Shown one piece after another: positions 13,939-22,477 of a DNA stretch of 25,723 nt. The notes beneath the pieces are model-generated. The model saw only the letters and a list, made by a program, of their open reading frames with translations. It was not told the origin of the DNA and ran no database searches. Numbering within the stretch: position 1 is the stretch's first letter; each line of letters begins with the position of its first letter. Both the position numbers and the translations under genes were made by a program. Source of the DNA: SIG636 sp045604285 (lineage in GTDB: Bacteria; Bacillota; Clostridia; Oscillospirales; CAG-382); the NCBI GenBank assembly GCA_045604285.1, contig JAZUNS010000177.1:1-25723 (forward strand), written 5' to 3'.

Positions 13939-16139
13939 CAGCCACCTCTAATAACGTCAGTAACATTTTTAAGTCTTTTAAGACCGGCCATAATAGATCT
14001 CAAATGCTCAATATTGCTACACTTAATATATGCCTCAACCGAACAATTGTCGCCTTTTTTCATTATAGATATGGTGCTTACAGCCACATTCATATCGGTT
14101 AAAGCAAGAGTAACATCCGCCAGCAATGTCTTGCTGAAGGACGCAAAAATCGTAATCATCGCATCATAGTTGCCAACGTGCTTCTCGGGAGAAACTGCAC
14201 GTTCGTTCCATGACGCAACGATCCACCTATCAGCCTGCTCGGGATCGTTCATGCCCTGAACGGCGTTGGGACAATCAAATTTGTGAACGGAAACACCGTG
14301 ACCCTTGGTTATAAAACCGATAATTGTATCGCCGGGTATGGGGCTGCAACATTTTGCATACTTTACTTCACAATTCTCAACGCTGTCTATTATAACACTT
14401 TGCGAATCTGAATAAAGCTTGGCAGAACGCTGTATCTGCGGTTGCTTTGTAGCGGTTCCAACGCTGTCAGGATTGATAATGCGGTCAAACTCATCCCTAA
14501 GCTTCATTGCAATTTTAGAAATAGTTAATCCGCCGTATCCGATGTTGTTATACAAATCATCTGCGTCATTAAGACCTATTCTTACAGCTATATTGCTGAC
14601 AATTTCATTCTTTTGGGCTTCTGAAAAAGATTTACCGTAGCGCTTAAGTTCACGATCAATTTCCATTTTACCCAAAGCGATATTTTCTGTACGTTTTTCT
14701 TTTTTATAATATTGTCTTATCTTATTACGAGCTTCACTGGTACGAACGATTTTAAGCCAATCCCTGCTTGGTCCCTTGGAAACGGTAGAAGTCAAAACTT
14801 CAACAATCTGACCTGTTTGCAGCTTACAATCAATTGGTACGATATTACCGTTAATCTTGGCACCGACCATCTTGTTACCTACCGCAGAGTGTATGGCATA
14901 GGCAAAATCTATAGGTGTACTGTTGCAAGGTAGGTTAACGACATCACCTTTAGGGGTAAATACAAAAATTTCATCCTCAAAAAGGTCAATTTTCAAAGGA
15001 CCGATCAAGTCATCGGCGTGATTCAACCCTCTGTCCGATTCGATTAACGTGCGTATCCAATACAGCTTGTCATCAAGATCCTTTTTTGCTTGTTCGCCAA
15101 CTTTATACTTCCAATGGGCAGCAAGACCGTATTCTGCAACGGTGTGCATATCCCACGTTCTTATTTGGACCTCAAAGGGTATACCCTCATGCCCCATAAC
15201 CGTAGTATGAAGCGACCTATACATGTTGGGCTTGGGGTTTGAAATATAGTCTTTAAATCTGTTAGGAATACTTTTAAACTGCTCATGGATAGTACCAAGG
15301 GCAGCATAACAATCCAACTCGTTGTCAACGATTATGCGCATTGCATAAAAATCATATATTTCTGCAAAGGATTTGCCCTGATTAAACATCTTTTTATAGA
15401 TGCTGAATATTGACTTTACTCGGCCTTCAAGATGATATTTAATATTATACGCTGCTAAGTTTTCTTCAACCATCAAGCGGGCTCTGTTAAGAAAGTCTTT
15501 ATTCTCTCCGTAACGCCTATCGATATCTCTTTTTACTTCCTCATACCCTACAGGATCAAGATACCAAAGAGAAAGATTTTCAAGCTCATGCTTAATTTTT
15601 TGTATACCCAATCTATGCGCAAGAGGAGCATAGATGTGCATTGTCTCAAGGGCGATAGAACGTTGCTTCTCGGCACTTTTAAAGTCAAGCGTGCGCATAT
15701 TATGCAATCTATCCGCAAGCTTAACAAATATAACACGCAAATCCTTAGACATTGCCAAAAACATTTTTCTAAGGTTTTCTACGTTTTCTCTTTCCTTGTC
15801 GTCAAACTTTATATGGACAAGCTTAGTAATGCCGTCAACGATATCAGCAACGTCATTGCCGAAGTTTTTCTTTATTGTCAGCAAAACGTTATCCATTTTA
15901 TCCGAGCAATCTTCTACGGTGTCATGAAGAAGCGCCGCACAAACAGAGTCCGTATCCAACTGTAGCTCTAATACTATCTCTGCTACAGACAACGGATGAG
16001 TTATATAAGGATCGCCTGAACGCCTCAATTGTCCCTTGTGTAGTTCGTCTGCGAAATCGTAAGCTTTTTTTATTTTGTTTTCATCCAAATAGGGCTTATC
16101 TTTGATTAAAGCCAATAATTCTTCGATTGTATACAACAA
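13938..16139 (-). CDS. rel: Bifunctional (p)ppGpp synthetase/hydrolase Rel
   Basis: The 733-residue long RSH protein. Domains in order: HD hydrolase (~20-180, with AALLHDTVEDC and HDTVED at 72-77), synthetase (~220-350, IYDFYAMRIIVDN, RFKDYISNPKPNMYRSLHTTV), TGS (~400-460, IFVFTPKGDVVNLP), conserved-cysteine region (YAKCCSPIPGD, ~605) and ACT (~660-733). It makes and degrades (p)ppGpp in response to uncharged tRNA on ribosomes and other stress. The start is TTG, placed 7 bases after a strong GGAGGTG site; the protein continues directly into MLYTIEELL. It follows recJ and overlaps dtd, an arrangement also seen in other Firmicutes (recJ-(apt)-rel-dtd). No apt gene is present between recJ and rel. 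Confidence 0.97.
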   Translation of the reverse strand: MLYTIEELLALIKDKPYLDENKIKKAYDFADELHKGQLRRSGDPYITHPLSVAEIVLELQLDTDSVCAALLHDTVEDCSDKMDNVLLTIKKNFGNDVADIVDGITKLVHIKFDDKERENVENLRKMFLAMSKDLRVIFVKLADRLHNMRTLDFKSAEKQRSIALETMHIYAPLAHRLGIQKIKHELENLSLWYLDPVGYEEVKRDIDRRYGENKDFLNRARLMVEENLAAYNIKYHLEGRVKSIFSIYKKMFNQGKSFAEIYDFYAMRIIVDNELDCYAALGTIHEQFKSIPNRFKDYISNPKPNMYRSLHTTVMGHEGIPFEVQIRTWDMHTVAEYGLAAHWKYKVGEQAKKDLDDKLYWIRTLIESDRGLNHADDLIGPLKIDLFEDEIFVFTPKGDVVNLPCNSTPIDFAYAIHSAVGNKMVGAKINGNIVPIDCKLQTGQIVEVLTSTVSKGPSRDWLKIVRTSEARNKIRQYYKKEKRTENIALGKMEIDRELKRYGKSFSEAQKNEIVSNIAVRIGLNDADDLYNNIGYGGLTISKIAMKLRDEFDRIINPDSVGTATKQPQIQRSAKLYSDSQSVIIDSVENCEVKYAKCCSPIPGDTIIGFITKGHGVSVHKFDCPNAVQGMNDPEQADRWIVASWNERAVSPEKHVGNYDAMITIFASFSKTLLADVTLALTDMNVAVSTISIMKKGDNCSVEAYIKCSNIEHLRSIMAGLKRLKNVTDVIRGG

Positions 16140-16159
16140 TTTCGCTCACCTCCACAAAA

Positions 16160-18256
16160 TTAAAACAAAACGTGGTTGGATTTTATCTGCATAAGCAACG
16201 GAGACTTATCCAAATTAATCTTTCCGGTAAACGGCAACAGCTTAATTTTCACCGTTTTTTCATTTTCGGACAGTTCAAGCTCAATTAACCCACATTCATA
16301 CAGTACATCAAGTATGATGCGCAACGAACAAAGACTTATTCCGTTTCTGTCTTCGGTTTCTCTGATTCGTTTCTGTATGTAACCGAAAGACAGAACTTTT
16401 TTATCTTCGCCGAGCTCTCTCTTCAGCAGCCTAAACAACGCTCTGAATTGAGCAAGATTCGGGACCGCATCCTTCGGTAACGGCTCACGATTTAAGCCAT
16501 CAACGGCGTTGTTATAATGTTCCAACTGCTTTTTAATTTCATCGGATACATCGGTACTGATCCGCATTTTTTTTACGTAAAGCTTTGCTTCACAAATTCC
16601 TCTGTATTCGTTTATCTCCAAAGAAAACAGCAAGTCGCAGGAATCCCCTACTTTAAAAGGAAATTCGTTATAACGCATATTAAAATAAATAGCCGTCATG
16701 CGCTGGCCGGTGGCTTCAGATTCTAACATTAGCTTTACGTGTTTCCCTGCTGCTAATGAAGATATCTCACAAATACTTACGTTTTTAAGCATCAATAGCG
16801 GAACCGGGTTCTGCAAGCCGAACGGCTCAAGACGCGACAGCTCACGGGCTTGATTAAGAGTAAGCTCCGATAAAGATACCTGACAATCAGCTTCAAAATA
16901 CGCAGTTTCCTTTGCATTATTAACCTTTTCAAAGGCGTATTCGTTAATACGTGCTCTGAACGCTTCAAGCCGATCCCTATGTATCGTCAACCCTGCAGCC
17001 AACTCGTGACCACCGTATTCATCCAAAAGGTCGTGACAATGCTTAAGAGCGTCTAACATTGAAAAGCCCTTTATACTGCGCCCACTGCCTTTACCAACAT
17101 CGCCGTCAAAGCTAAAGAGAATAGATGGCTGGCTATATCGCTCAGTCAATCTTGATGCAACAACTCCAATAACGCCTTGGTGCCAACCATCAGAGCTTAA
17201 AACGTATACGTTATCGCCTTTGCGCGCTTCAAGCTGCTTTTTCACCTCGTCATAAATCTTCTGTTCTGTATTTTGACGCTCTTTATTGATGGCGCACAGC
17301 TCTTTAGCCAGCTCAGATGCAACCTCTGCATCCTTTGCCAACAGAAGCTCAACTGCGCTCTTCGCATTCTTAATTCTGCCCGCAGCATTTATCCTTGGGG
17401 CTATTGTAAAACCTATGTTTACAGAATTAATCTTTTTACCGTCATAGTTTTTAATGTTACACTGCTCTATAAGAGCCTTAAGCCCTAAATTCTTTGTATC
17501 CTGCAATTTCTTTATGCCAAGTGCTGTTATATACCTATTTTCATCAACAATCGGCATTACGTCTGCAATCGTACCTATAGCGATAATGTCTCCGAAGCGC
17601 TCAATAATAGGATCTGCGCTACCCTCCAAAGCGGTTAAAAGCTTATAGACAACACCAACACCCGCTAAATGCTTGAAAGGATATTCGCAATCATTTCGGT
17701 GAGGATCAACAACAGCGCAAGCATTGGGTAAAACATCTCTGCAACTGTGATGATCTGTAATAACCATATCAATGCCAAGCGTGGAAGCATACTCGGTTTC
17801 CTCAACTGCCGTTATGCCTGTATCAACTGTAATTATCAAATCTATTTTGCCTGCAAATTCGGCAATTGAACGCTTATTAAGACCATATCCGTCTTCAAGT
17901 CTGCTTGGAATAAAATAGTCACAGGGCACACCGCGCTCTGTTAGATATATATATAGAATCGTCGTTGAAGTAACGCCGTCTACGTCATAGTCGCCGTATA
18001 TACAAACACGCTCTTTATTCCGTATAGCCTTTTCAATTCTTGCAACCGCTTTGTCCATATCCTTTAAAAGGAACGGGTCGTATCTGCAGCCAATGTTGCA
18101 GTTAAGAAAGTCTCTTGCTTTTTCGGGAGTATCTTGTCCCCTTACACAAAGTAAGCGAGCAGTAAGGGGCAACAGCCCTAATTCAGCAGATATACTATCC
18201 GCCTTACTTCTGTCAACATCGCTGATTATCCATTGCTTATCCACTAAATCATTCAT
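16160..18256 (-). CDS. recJ: Single-stranded-DNA-specific exonuclease RecJ
   Basis: The 698-residue DHH-family nuclease. Motif I is YGDYDVDGVTS (~87-97), motif III ITDHHS (~166-171), motif IV GVGVVYKL, followed by IIAIGTIADVMPI. The DHHA1 part has SSDGWHQGVIGVVASRL and GSGRSIKGF; the OB-fold region follows. RecJ degrades single-stranded DNA 5' to 3' in recombination and mismatch or base-excision repair. The metal-binding Asp and His residues are all present. The C-terminal ~130 residues (from about 570) form the extension common in Firmicute RecJ. The ATG start has only a weak ribosome binding site and lies 7 bases after the RseC-like gene. It is followed 20 bases later by rel. Confidence 0.97.
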   Translation of the reverse strand: MNDLVDKQWIISDVDRSKADSISAELGLLPLTARLLCVRGQDTPEKARDFLNCNIGCRYDPFLLKDMDKAVARIEKAIRNKERVCIYGDYDVDGVTSTTILYIYLTERGVPCDYFIPSRLEDGYGLNKRSIAEFAGKIDLIITVDTGITAVEETEYASTLGIDMVITDHHSCRDVLPNACAVVDPHRNDCEYPFKHLAGVGVVYKLLTALEGSADPIIERFGDIIAIGTIADVMPIVDENRYITALGIKKLQDTKNLGLKALIEQCNIKNYDGKKINSVNIGFTIAPRINAAGRIKNAKSAVELLLAKDAEVASELAKELCAINKERQNTEQKIYDEVKKQLEARKGDNVYVLSSDGWHQGVIGVVASRLTERYSQPSILFSFDGDVGKGSGRSIKGFSMLDALKHCHDLLDEYGGHELAAGLTIHRDRLEAFRARINEYAFEKVNNAKETAYFEADCQVSLSELTLNQARELSRLEPFGLQNPVPLLMLKNVSICEISSLAAGKHVKLMLESEATGQRMTAIYFNMRYNEFPFKVGDSCDLLFSLEINEYRGICEAKLYVKKMRISTDVSDEIKKQLEHYNNAVDGLNREPLPKDAVPNLAQFRALFRLLKRELGEDKKVLSFGYIQKRIRETEDRNGISLCSLRIILDVLYECGLIELELSENEKTVKIKLLPFTGKINLDKSPLLMQIKSNHVLF

Positions 18257-18263
18257 CCAATCA

Positions 18264-18662
18264 TCAATACATTTTTACTAATCTATAACTACTTTTCTTT
18301 AAGAACGCCCTGCCTACGGTTAAATATATACACGCAAACGTTAAAAACGCAACACCAATAGATACACCGGTGATTACAGCGTTTGATACTACGTTCCACA
18401 ATAAAGCGCAACAAACGCCCGAAAGTATAGGCGGTACAATAAAAAGCAAAAAACACAGCGCAAGAATCCTGCCACCCGAGCTTTCCACCCAGACTTCCTC
18501 GCCGACGGAGGCGTCAATAACGTTATCTACGCTAATTTCATGGGCAATTTTTTTATGGCAAGAGGCGCAGCTTGCACTGCACCCGGCACAGGCAGACTCT
18601 TGCAAAACAGAAACGGTTGCCTTCTTCCCTTCAACAGAAACCACTACGCCTTTTGCTCTCAT
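18264..18662 (-). CDS. RseC/MucC-family (SoxR-reducing system) membrane protein
   Basis: The 132-residue protein. The N-terminal part has a cysteine cluster CAGCSASCASC (C25, C28, C32, C35; CX2CX3CX2C). Two membrane helices (~67-87 and ~92-114) follow, then a basic C terminus. This is the RseC family, studied in Proteobacteria as a positive regulator of sigma-E and linked to the Rnf/Rsx electron-transfer complex that reduces SoxR. In Clostridia the role is unclear; the cysteines could bind an Fe-S cluster or act in redox. No rnf genes are in the window. The ATG follows a GAGAGGCG site. It lies between cdaR and recJ. Confidence 0.8.
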   Translation of the reverse strand: MRAKGVVVSVEGKKATVSVLQESACAGCSASCASCHKKIAHEISVDNVIDASVGEEVWVESSGGRILALCFLLFIVPPILSGVCCALLWNVVSNAVITGVSIGVAFLTFACIYLTVGRAFLKKSSYRLVKMY

Positions 18663-18679
18663 AATCGCCTCTCTGCTAC

Positions 18680-20038
18680 TTACTCTTCACTACTTTCAAC
18701 GTCCTCGCTGTTTTCAGAAACGGACAATTCTATGGTTGCATAGACGTCGTCACCTGTGAAAACACCGGGCAATGTTGAATAACCGATATTTACGGGTACA
18801 TTCTCCAGTATTGCGGTGCCTTCAGAAAAATCAAGTTCTAATCCGTATATGGCATCTGCCAAATTCACTGAAAAATCTATCTTCTGCTCAGAAATAGTTC
18901 TTATTGTTTCAAAGTATCCACGGAAAATAACCGACGCAATCTCACCCGCCTCGTTATCGTTTGAGTGAATATCGACTATCGTTGCCTGATATCCTTGACT
19001 TTCCAAAATACTTATAACATCCTTGTGAACAACCACCTCGCCGGACGTAATAAGGTTTTGAGTAATTGCAACTTCTACGTCATACGATTCTAAGTTTTCG
19101 TACTCTATGCTAACGTGTTCAGACAAATCGGGCAATTGAAGTACTGCCGAGAAGTTAGACTCGGTTATCTGCTTTTCGTCGACCTCAATAACAACGTTAG
19201 TTCTGTTTTCAAGACTTTTCAAAGGACCGCTTACTGTAACAACGGAAGGGTTACATTTGATTTCGGCACCTGCGGTAGCAACGTCGTATACGCCTCCGGT
19301 GAATTTAACCTCAACGTTCAAATCCTTTCTTGTGTAAGCATCAATATAAACCGTAACGTCGGTTTTATCGATTTCGAGATAATCTTGAGGAATAACATTA
19401 CCGGAAGCATCCTTTAGAACGATCTTACCGGTTGTAGAGATATTGCCGTTAATCTTACCAACGTCCTTGCTTACTTCTGCTGCATAAATACTGTCAACAA
19501 TACTTGCAGAGCCTTTTACGGTAATATACTGAGGGTCGCAGTTTGTATCGATATAATTCGGCTCATCTATCGTATAGTCGATATTGGCAATAACTTTTAT
19601 ATCTTTATAGGTCGATCTTACCAAAACAACGGTTACGGATGGGATATTCCTGGTGTCTACAACGCTTACTCCCTCACGCAATACTTCAACCTGAACGTCA
19701 AAGGCTCGGTCGGTTTCTTCCTTAACGCCGGATACGTCAACCGATGCACGAAGGTCGTTGGCAGTCATATTCATAACATCCGCTTTGCGCCCCGTAACCT
19801 TAACATTGATATACTTATCCATGCCCGATTCAACTGATAGGCTTTGATCGTTCGGTAACACCAACTCAACCGGAACGTCTAAAATTTCACGCTCAACGAT
19901 TCTGTCATAATCCGCAACGTAAAACCACAAAGCGACCGCACACAAAAAAGCAATTGCTACATACCCAACAGAAGACCAGCTAATTTTTTTAAAACTGCGT
20001 TTTTCTTCCTGCTGCACAGCGTTATTTTTTGTTTCCAT
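18680..20038 (-). CDS. cdaR: CdaR (YbbR-domain) regulator of diadenylate cyclase
   Basis: The 452-residue protein has one N-terminal membrane helix (about 24-44) after a short basic cytosolic segment. A long extracellular part is built of about four YbbR repeats: VPVELVLPNDQ, VSGVKEETDRAF, TVKGSASIVDSI and TVSGPLKSLENR mark successive repeats. CdaR sits outside the membrane and tunes the c-di-AMP synthase CdaA, with which it interacts. The gene overlaps the 3' end of cdaA by 17 bases and its AAGGAGG site lies inside cdaA. The tail is acidic (NSEDVESSEE). Unlike in Bacillus, glmM does not follow. Confidence 0.93.
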   Translation of the reverse strand: METKNNAVQQEEKRSFKKISWSSVGYVAIAFLCAVALWFYVADYDRIVEREILDVPVELVLPNDQSLSVESGMDKYINVKVTGRKADVMNMTANDLRASVDVSGVKEETDRAFDVQVEVLREGVSVVDTRNIPSVTVVLVRSTYKDIKVIANIDYTIDEPNYIDTNCDPQYITVKGSASIVDSIYAAEVSKDVGKINGNISTTGKIVLKDASGNVIPQDYLEIDKTDVTVYIDAYTRKDLNVEVKFTGGVYDVATAGAEIKCNPSVVTVSGPLKSLENRTNVVIEVDEKQITESNFSAVLQLPDLSEHVSIEYENLESYDVEVAITQNLITSGEVVVHKDVISILESQGYQATIVDIHSNDNEAGEIASVIFRGYFETIRTISEQKIDFSVNLADAIYGLELDFSEGTAILENVPVNIGYSTLPGVFTGDDVYATIELSVSENSEDVESSEE

Positions 20039-20888
20039 TGTCTTCCTCCTTGTTGCGGCGTATGATCTTGGAGTTATTATCGGTCAGCAGTAAATCAACA
20101 AGCAATTTTTCTAACGCCGCACCGGAAAGCCCTCTTTCCAAATTACCGTCTCTTGCAACGGATATTATGCCCGTTTCTTCAGATACGATAATAACAACGG
20201 CATCGCTTACCTCGCTTATACCAATGGCAGCCCTATGCCTCGTACCAAGCTCTTTCATAATATTGGGAGCCTGAGAAAGCGGCAAAAAGCAACCGGCTGC
20301 ATAAAGCCTGTTGTTTCGTATCAATAGTGCGCCGTCATGTAAGGGCGCCTTATTGTAAAATATATTGCCTATCAGCATAGAGCTGATATCCGCATCAATA
20401 ACGGTACCGCTTTTAATAACGTCACCAAGCTTAGTTTCGTTTTCAATAACTATCAATGCCCCGGTCTTAGTAGCAGAGAGATTTTCTGCCGCTTTACGAA
20501 GCTCTTGTATGCCTTCAACAAGCTCCTTCATACCGGCGCCGGTAAACATACCCTTAATATTCTTTATCGAACCCGTACCAACCTTTTCAAGCACACTTCT
20601 AAGCTCCGGCTGGAATACTATAATAAGCGCAACCAGGCCTGCTTGGGTAATTGTTTGAAGAAGGTAATTTAAAGCCCTAAGCTCCAGAACACTGCTTACA
20701 ACCAAAAGCACAAAGAAGAGGATAACGCCCGCCGCAAGCTTGCCCGCACGCCTATCTCTTAAAAATTTAAATGTCAAATAAATTATCGCAGTAACTAAAA
20801 CAATATCAATGATATCGTTAATCGGTGAAAACTCAACCGACGTAATCATTTCGACGGCCTCGTCCCACATCATCTTTATTTTGGACAT
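20022..20888 (-). CDS. cdaA: Diadenylate cyclase CdaA
   Basis: The 288-residue protein has three membrane helices (~27-43, ~50-68, ~74-93) followed by the DAC domain (~100-270). The catalytic motifs are DGA (D185-A187, in HDGALLIRN) and RHR (217-219, in GTRHRAAIG). It makes c-di-AMP from two ATP; this messenger controls potassium and osmolyte transport and cell-wall balance. The length is near the usual 270-285. ATG after a GGGGTGATTT site. The cdaA-cdaR pair is standard in Firmicutes. It follows rdgB by 52 bases, in which I saw no convincing promoter. Confidence 0.97.
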   Translation of the reverse strand: MSKIKMMWDEAVEMITSVEFSPINDIIDIVLVTAIIYLTFKFLRDRRAGKLAAGVILFFVLLVVSSVLELRALNYLLQTITQAGLVALIIVFQPELRSVLEKVGTGSIKNIKGMFTGAGMKELVEGIQELRKAAENLSATKTGALIVIENETKLGDVIKSGTVIDADISSMLIGNIFYNKAPLHDGALLIRNNRLYAAGCFLPLSQAPNIMKELGTRHRAAIGISEVSDAVVIIVSEETGIISVARDGNLERGLSGAALEKLLVDLLLTDNNSKIIRRNKEEDNGNKK

Positions 20889-20940
20889 TATTAAATCACC
20901 CCAATTCCATTAACAATTCTCGATAACCAAAAAATGCTTT

Positions 20941-21561
20941 TCACGCCTCAATAGGCTCAAAAGCGCTGTCGTGCACAGAATCAAGCTTAGTCAACAAACT
21001 TTCTGTGGCTAACGCCCTATGGCTAATTGAATTTTTCTCTGACGAGTCCATCTCAGCATAAGATTTTCCAAAAGGCTCGTAAAAGAACACAGGGTCATAC
21101 CCAAAGCCATTATCGCCTGCAGGCTCAGACAAAATGCGCCCCCTGCATTCGCCGCGTGCGTAAACACTGTCACCGTTAGGGAAACACGCACACATAACGG
21201 AAACAAACCCCGCACCCCTTTTGCCATCGGGAATAGATTTCATTTCACACAAAAGCTTATTTATCAATTCAGCGGATGAAGCACCCTCACCGGCATATCT
21301 GGCAGAAAACACCCCGGGGGCTCCGTTCAAAGCGTCTACCTGCAGACCGCTGTCATCAGCGACAGCGCAAAGCCCCGTGAAATCGGAAACGGCTTTAGCT
21401 TTAAGGAAAGCGTTACCTTCAAAAGTATCTGCCGTTTCTTCAACCTCACCTACAAAGCCTACGTCTGCCATAGATAAAATTTTATAGTTGCTTCCTGAAA
21501 AAATACGTCTGAATTCCGCAAGCTTATGGGCGTTATTTGTTGCAATTACAATAGTTCTCAT
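20941..21561 (-). CDS. rdgB: RdgB/HAM1 non-canonical purine NTP pyrophosphatase
   Basis: The 206-residue protein has the Ham1/ITPase motifs: TNNAHKLAEFRRIF (8-21), the metal-binding VADDSGLQVDALNGAPGVFS (~68-87), SARYAG, FGYDPVFF (~153-160) and SHRALA (~180-185). It hydrolyses ITP, dITP and XTP to monophosphates, keeping deaminated purines out of DNA and RNA. The length is typical (~195-205). Its ATG shares a base with the ftsY stop (TAATG), so translation is probably coupled. It is the second nucleotide-pool cleaning enzyme in this run, besides MazG. Confidence 0.97.
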   Translation of the reverse strand: MRTIVIATNNAHKLAEFRRIFSGSNYKILSMADVGFVGEVEETADTFEGNAFLKAKAVSDFTGLCAVADDSGLQVDALNGAPGVFSARYAGEGASSAELINKLLCEMKSIPDGKRGAGFVSVMCACFPNGDSVYARGECRGRILSEPAGDNGFGYDPVFFYEPFGKSYAEMDSSEKNSISHRALATESLLTKLDSVHDSAFEPIEA

Positions 21562-22466
21562 TATTCAAACATCGCCTTTACAAATTCTTCTCCGTTAAAG
21601 GGCTGTAAGTCCTCTGCGCCTTCGCCAACGCCAATATACTTAACGGGTATGCCAAGCTCACGCTTAATAGCTAAAACTATGCCGCCCTTTGCCGTTCCGT
21701 CAAGCTTAGTCAATACAATACCGGTAATGCTGGCAGCCTTAGCAAATTCTTTTGCTTGAACCAAAGCGTTTTGACCGGTAACCGCATCAAGAACCAGCAG
21801 CGTTTCCTTAGCGCAACCTGCAAGCTCTCTCTCGATTACTCTGTTTATCTTAGCAAGCTCGTCAATTAGGTTCTTTTTATTGTGAAGTCTGCCTGCGGTA
21901 TCTACTATAAGAACGTCCGCACCCTGCTTTTTTGCAGCACTGATTGCATCGAATACAACCGCAGCAGGATCTGCGCCCTCATTCTGTTTAATAATAGAAA
22001 CTCCGTCTCTTTCCGCCCAGACCTCAAGCTGTTCTATAGCTGCAGCTCTGAATGTATCTGCAGCCGCAAGCACAACCTTCTTGCCTTTTCTTTTTAAATC
22101 CAAGGCAATTTTACCTATAGAGGTGGTCTTGCCTACTCCGTTTACACCTATTACAAGAATAACGGCAGGAGAGGTAGAAAGATTCAATCCTTCGCCGCTC
22201 CCTACGGTATCTGCAAGAATCTTTAACAATTGCTCTTTAGCTTCAGTAGCGGTTTTTATGCGATTCTCTTTAACCTCACTGCGCAAACGCTCGGTCACGT
22301 AATCAGCAGTAGGAACGCCAAGATCGGCAGTTATCAATACGTCCGTAAGGTCATCGTAAAAATCATCGTCGATTTTATCGTATGACGAAAACAGAGAATC
22401 GATTTTGCCCATAAGGGCATTTTTTGTCTTTTTTAAACCATTTTTAAGTTTATCAAAAAAGCTCAT
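21561..22466 (-). CDS. ftsY: Signal recognition particle receptor FtsY
   Basis: The 301-residue protein is essentially an NG domain without the long acidic A domain of E. coli. G-motifs: GVNGVGKTTSIGKIA (107-121), DTFRAAAIEQL (~137-147), DTAGRLHNK (189-197), TKLDGTAKGG (253-262) and GVGEGAEDLQPF near the C terminus. FtsY is the membrane receptor for SRP (Ffh plus 4.5S/scRNA) and passes ribosomes to SecYEG. The N terminus MSFFDKLKNGLKKTKNAL is amphipathic and basic, fit for membrane binding. ATG after AAAGGAG, 11 bases after smc. In many Firmicutes smc-ftsY is followed by ylxM-ffh; here rdgB follows instead. Confidence 0.98.
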   Translation of the reverse strand: MSFFDKLKNGLKKTKNALMGKIDSLFSSYDKIDDDFYDDLTDVLITADLGVPTADYVTERLRSEVKENRIKTATEAKEQLLKILADTVGSGEGLNLSTSPAVILVIGVNGVGKTTSIGKIALDLKRKGKKVVLAAADTFRAAAIEQLEVWAERDGVSIIKQNEGADPAAVVFDAISAAKKQGADVLIVDTAGRLHNKKNLIDELAKINRVIERELAGCAKETLLVLDAVTGQNALVQAKEFAKAASITGIVLTKLDGTAKGGIVLAIKRELGIPVKYIGVGEGAEDLQPFNGEEFVKAMFE

Positions 22467-22477
22467 TAAGTACTCCT

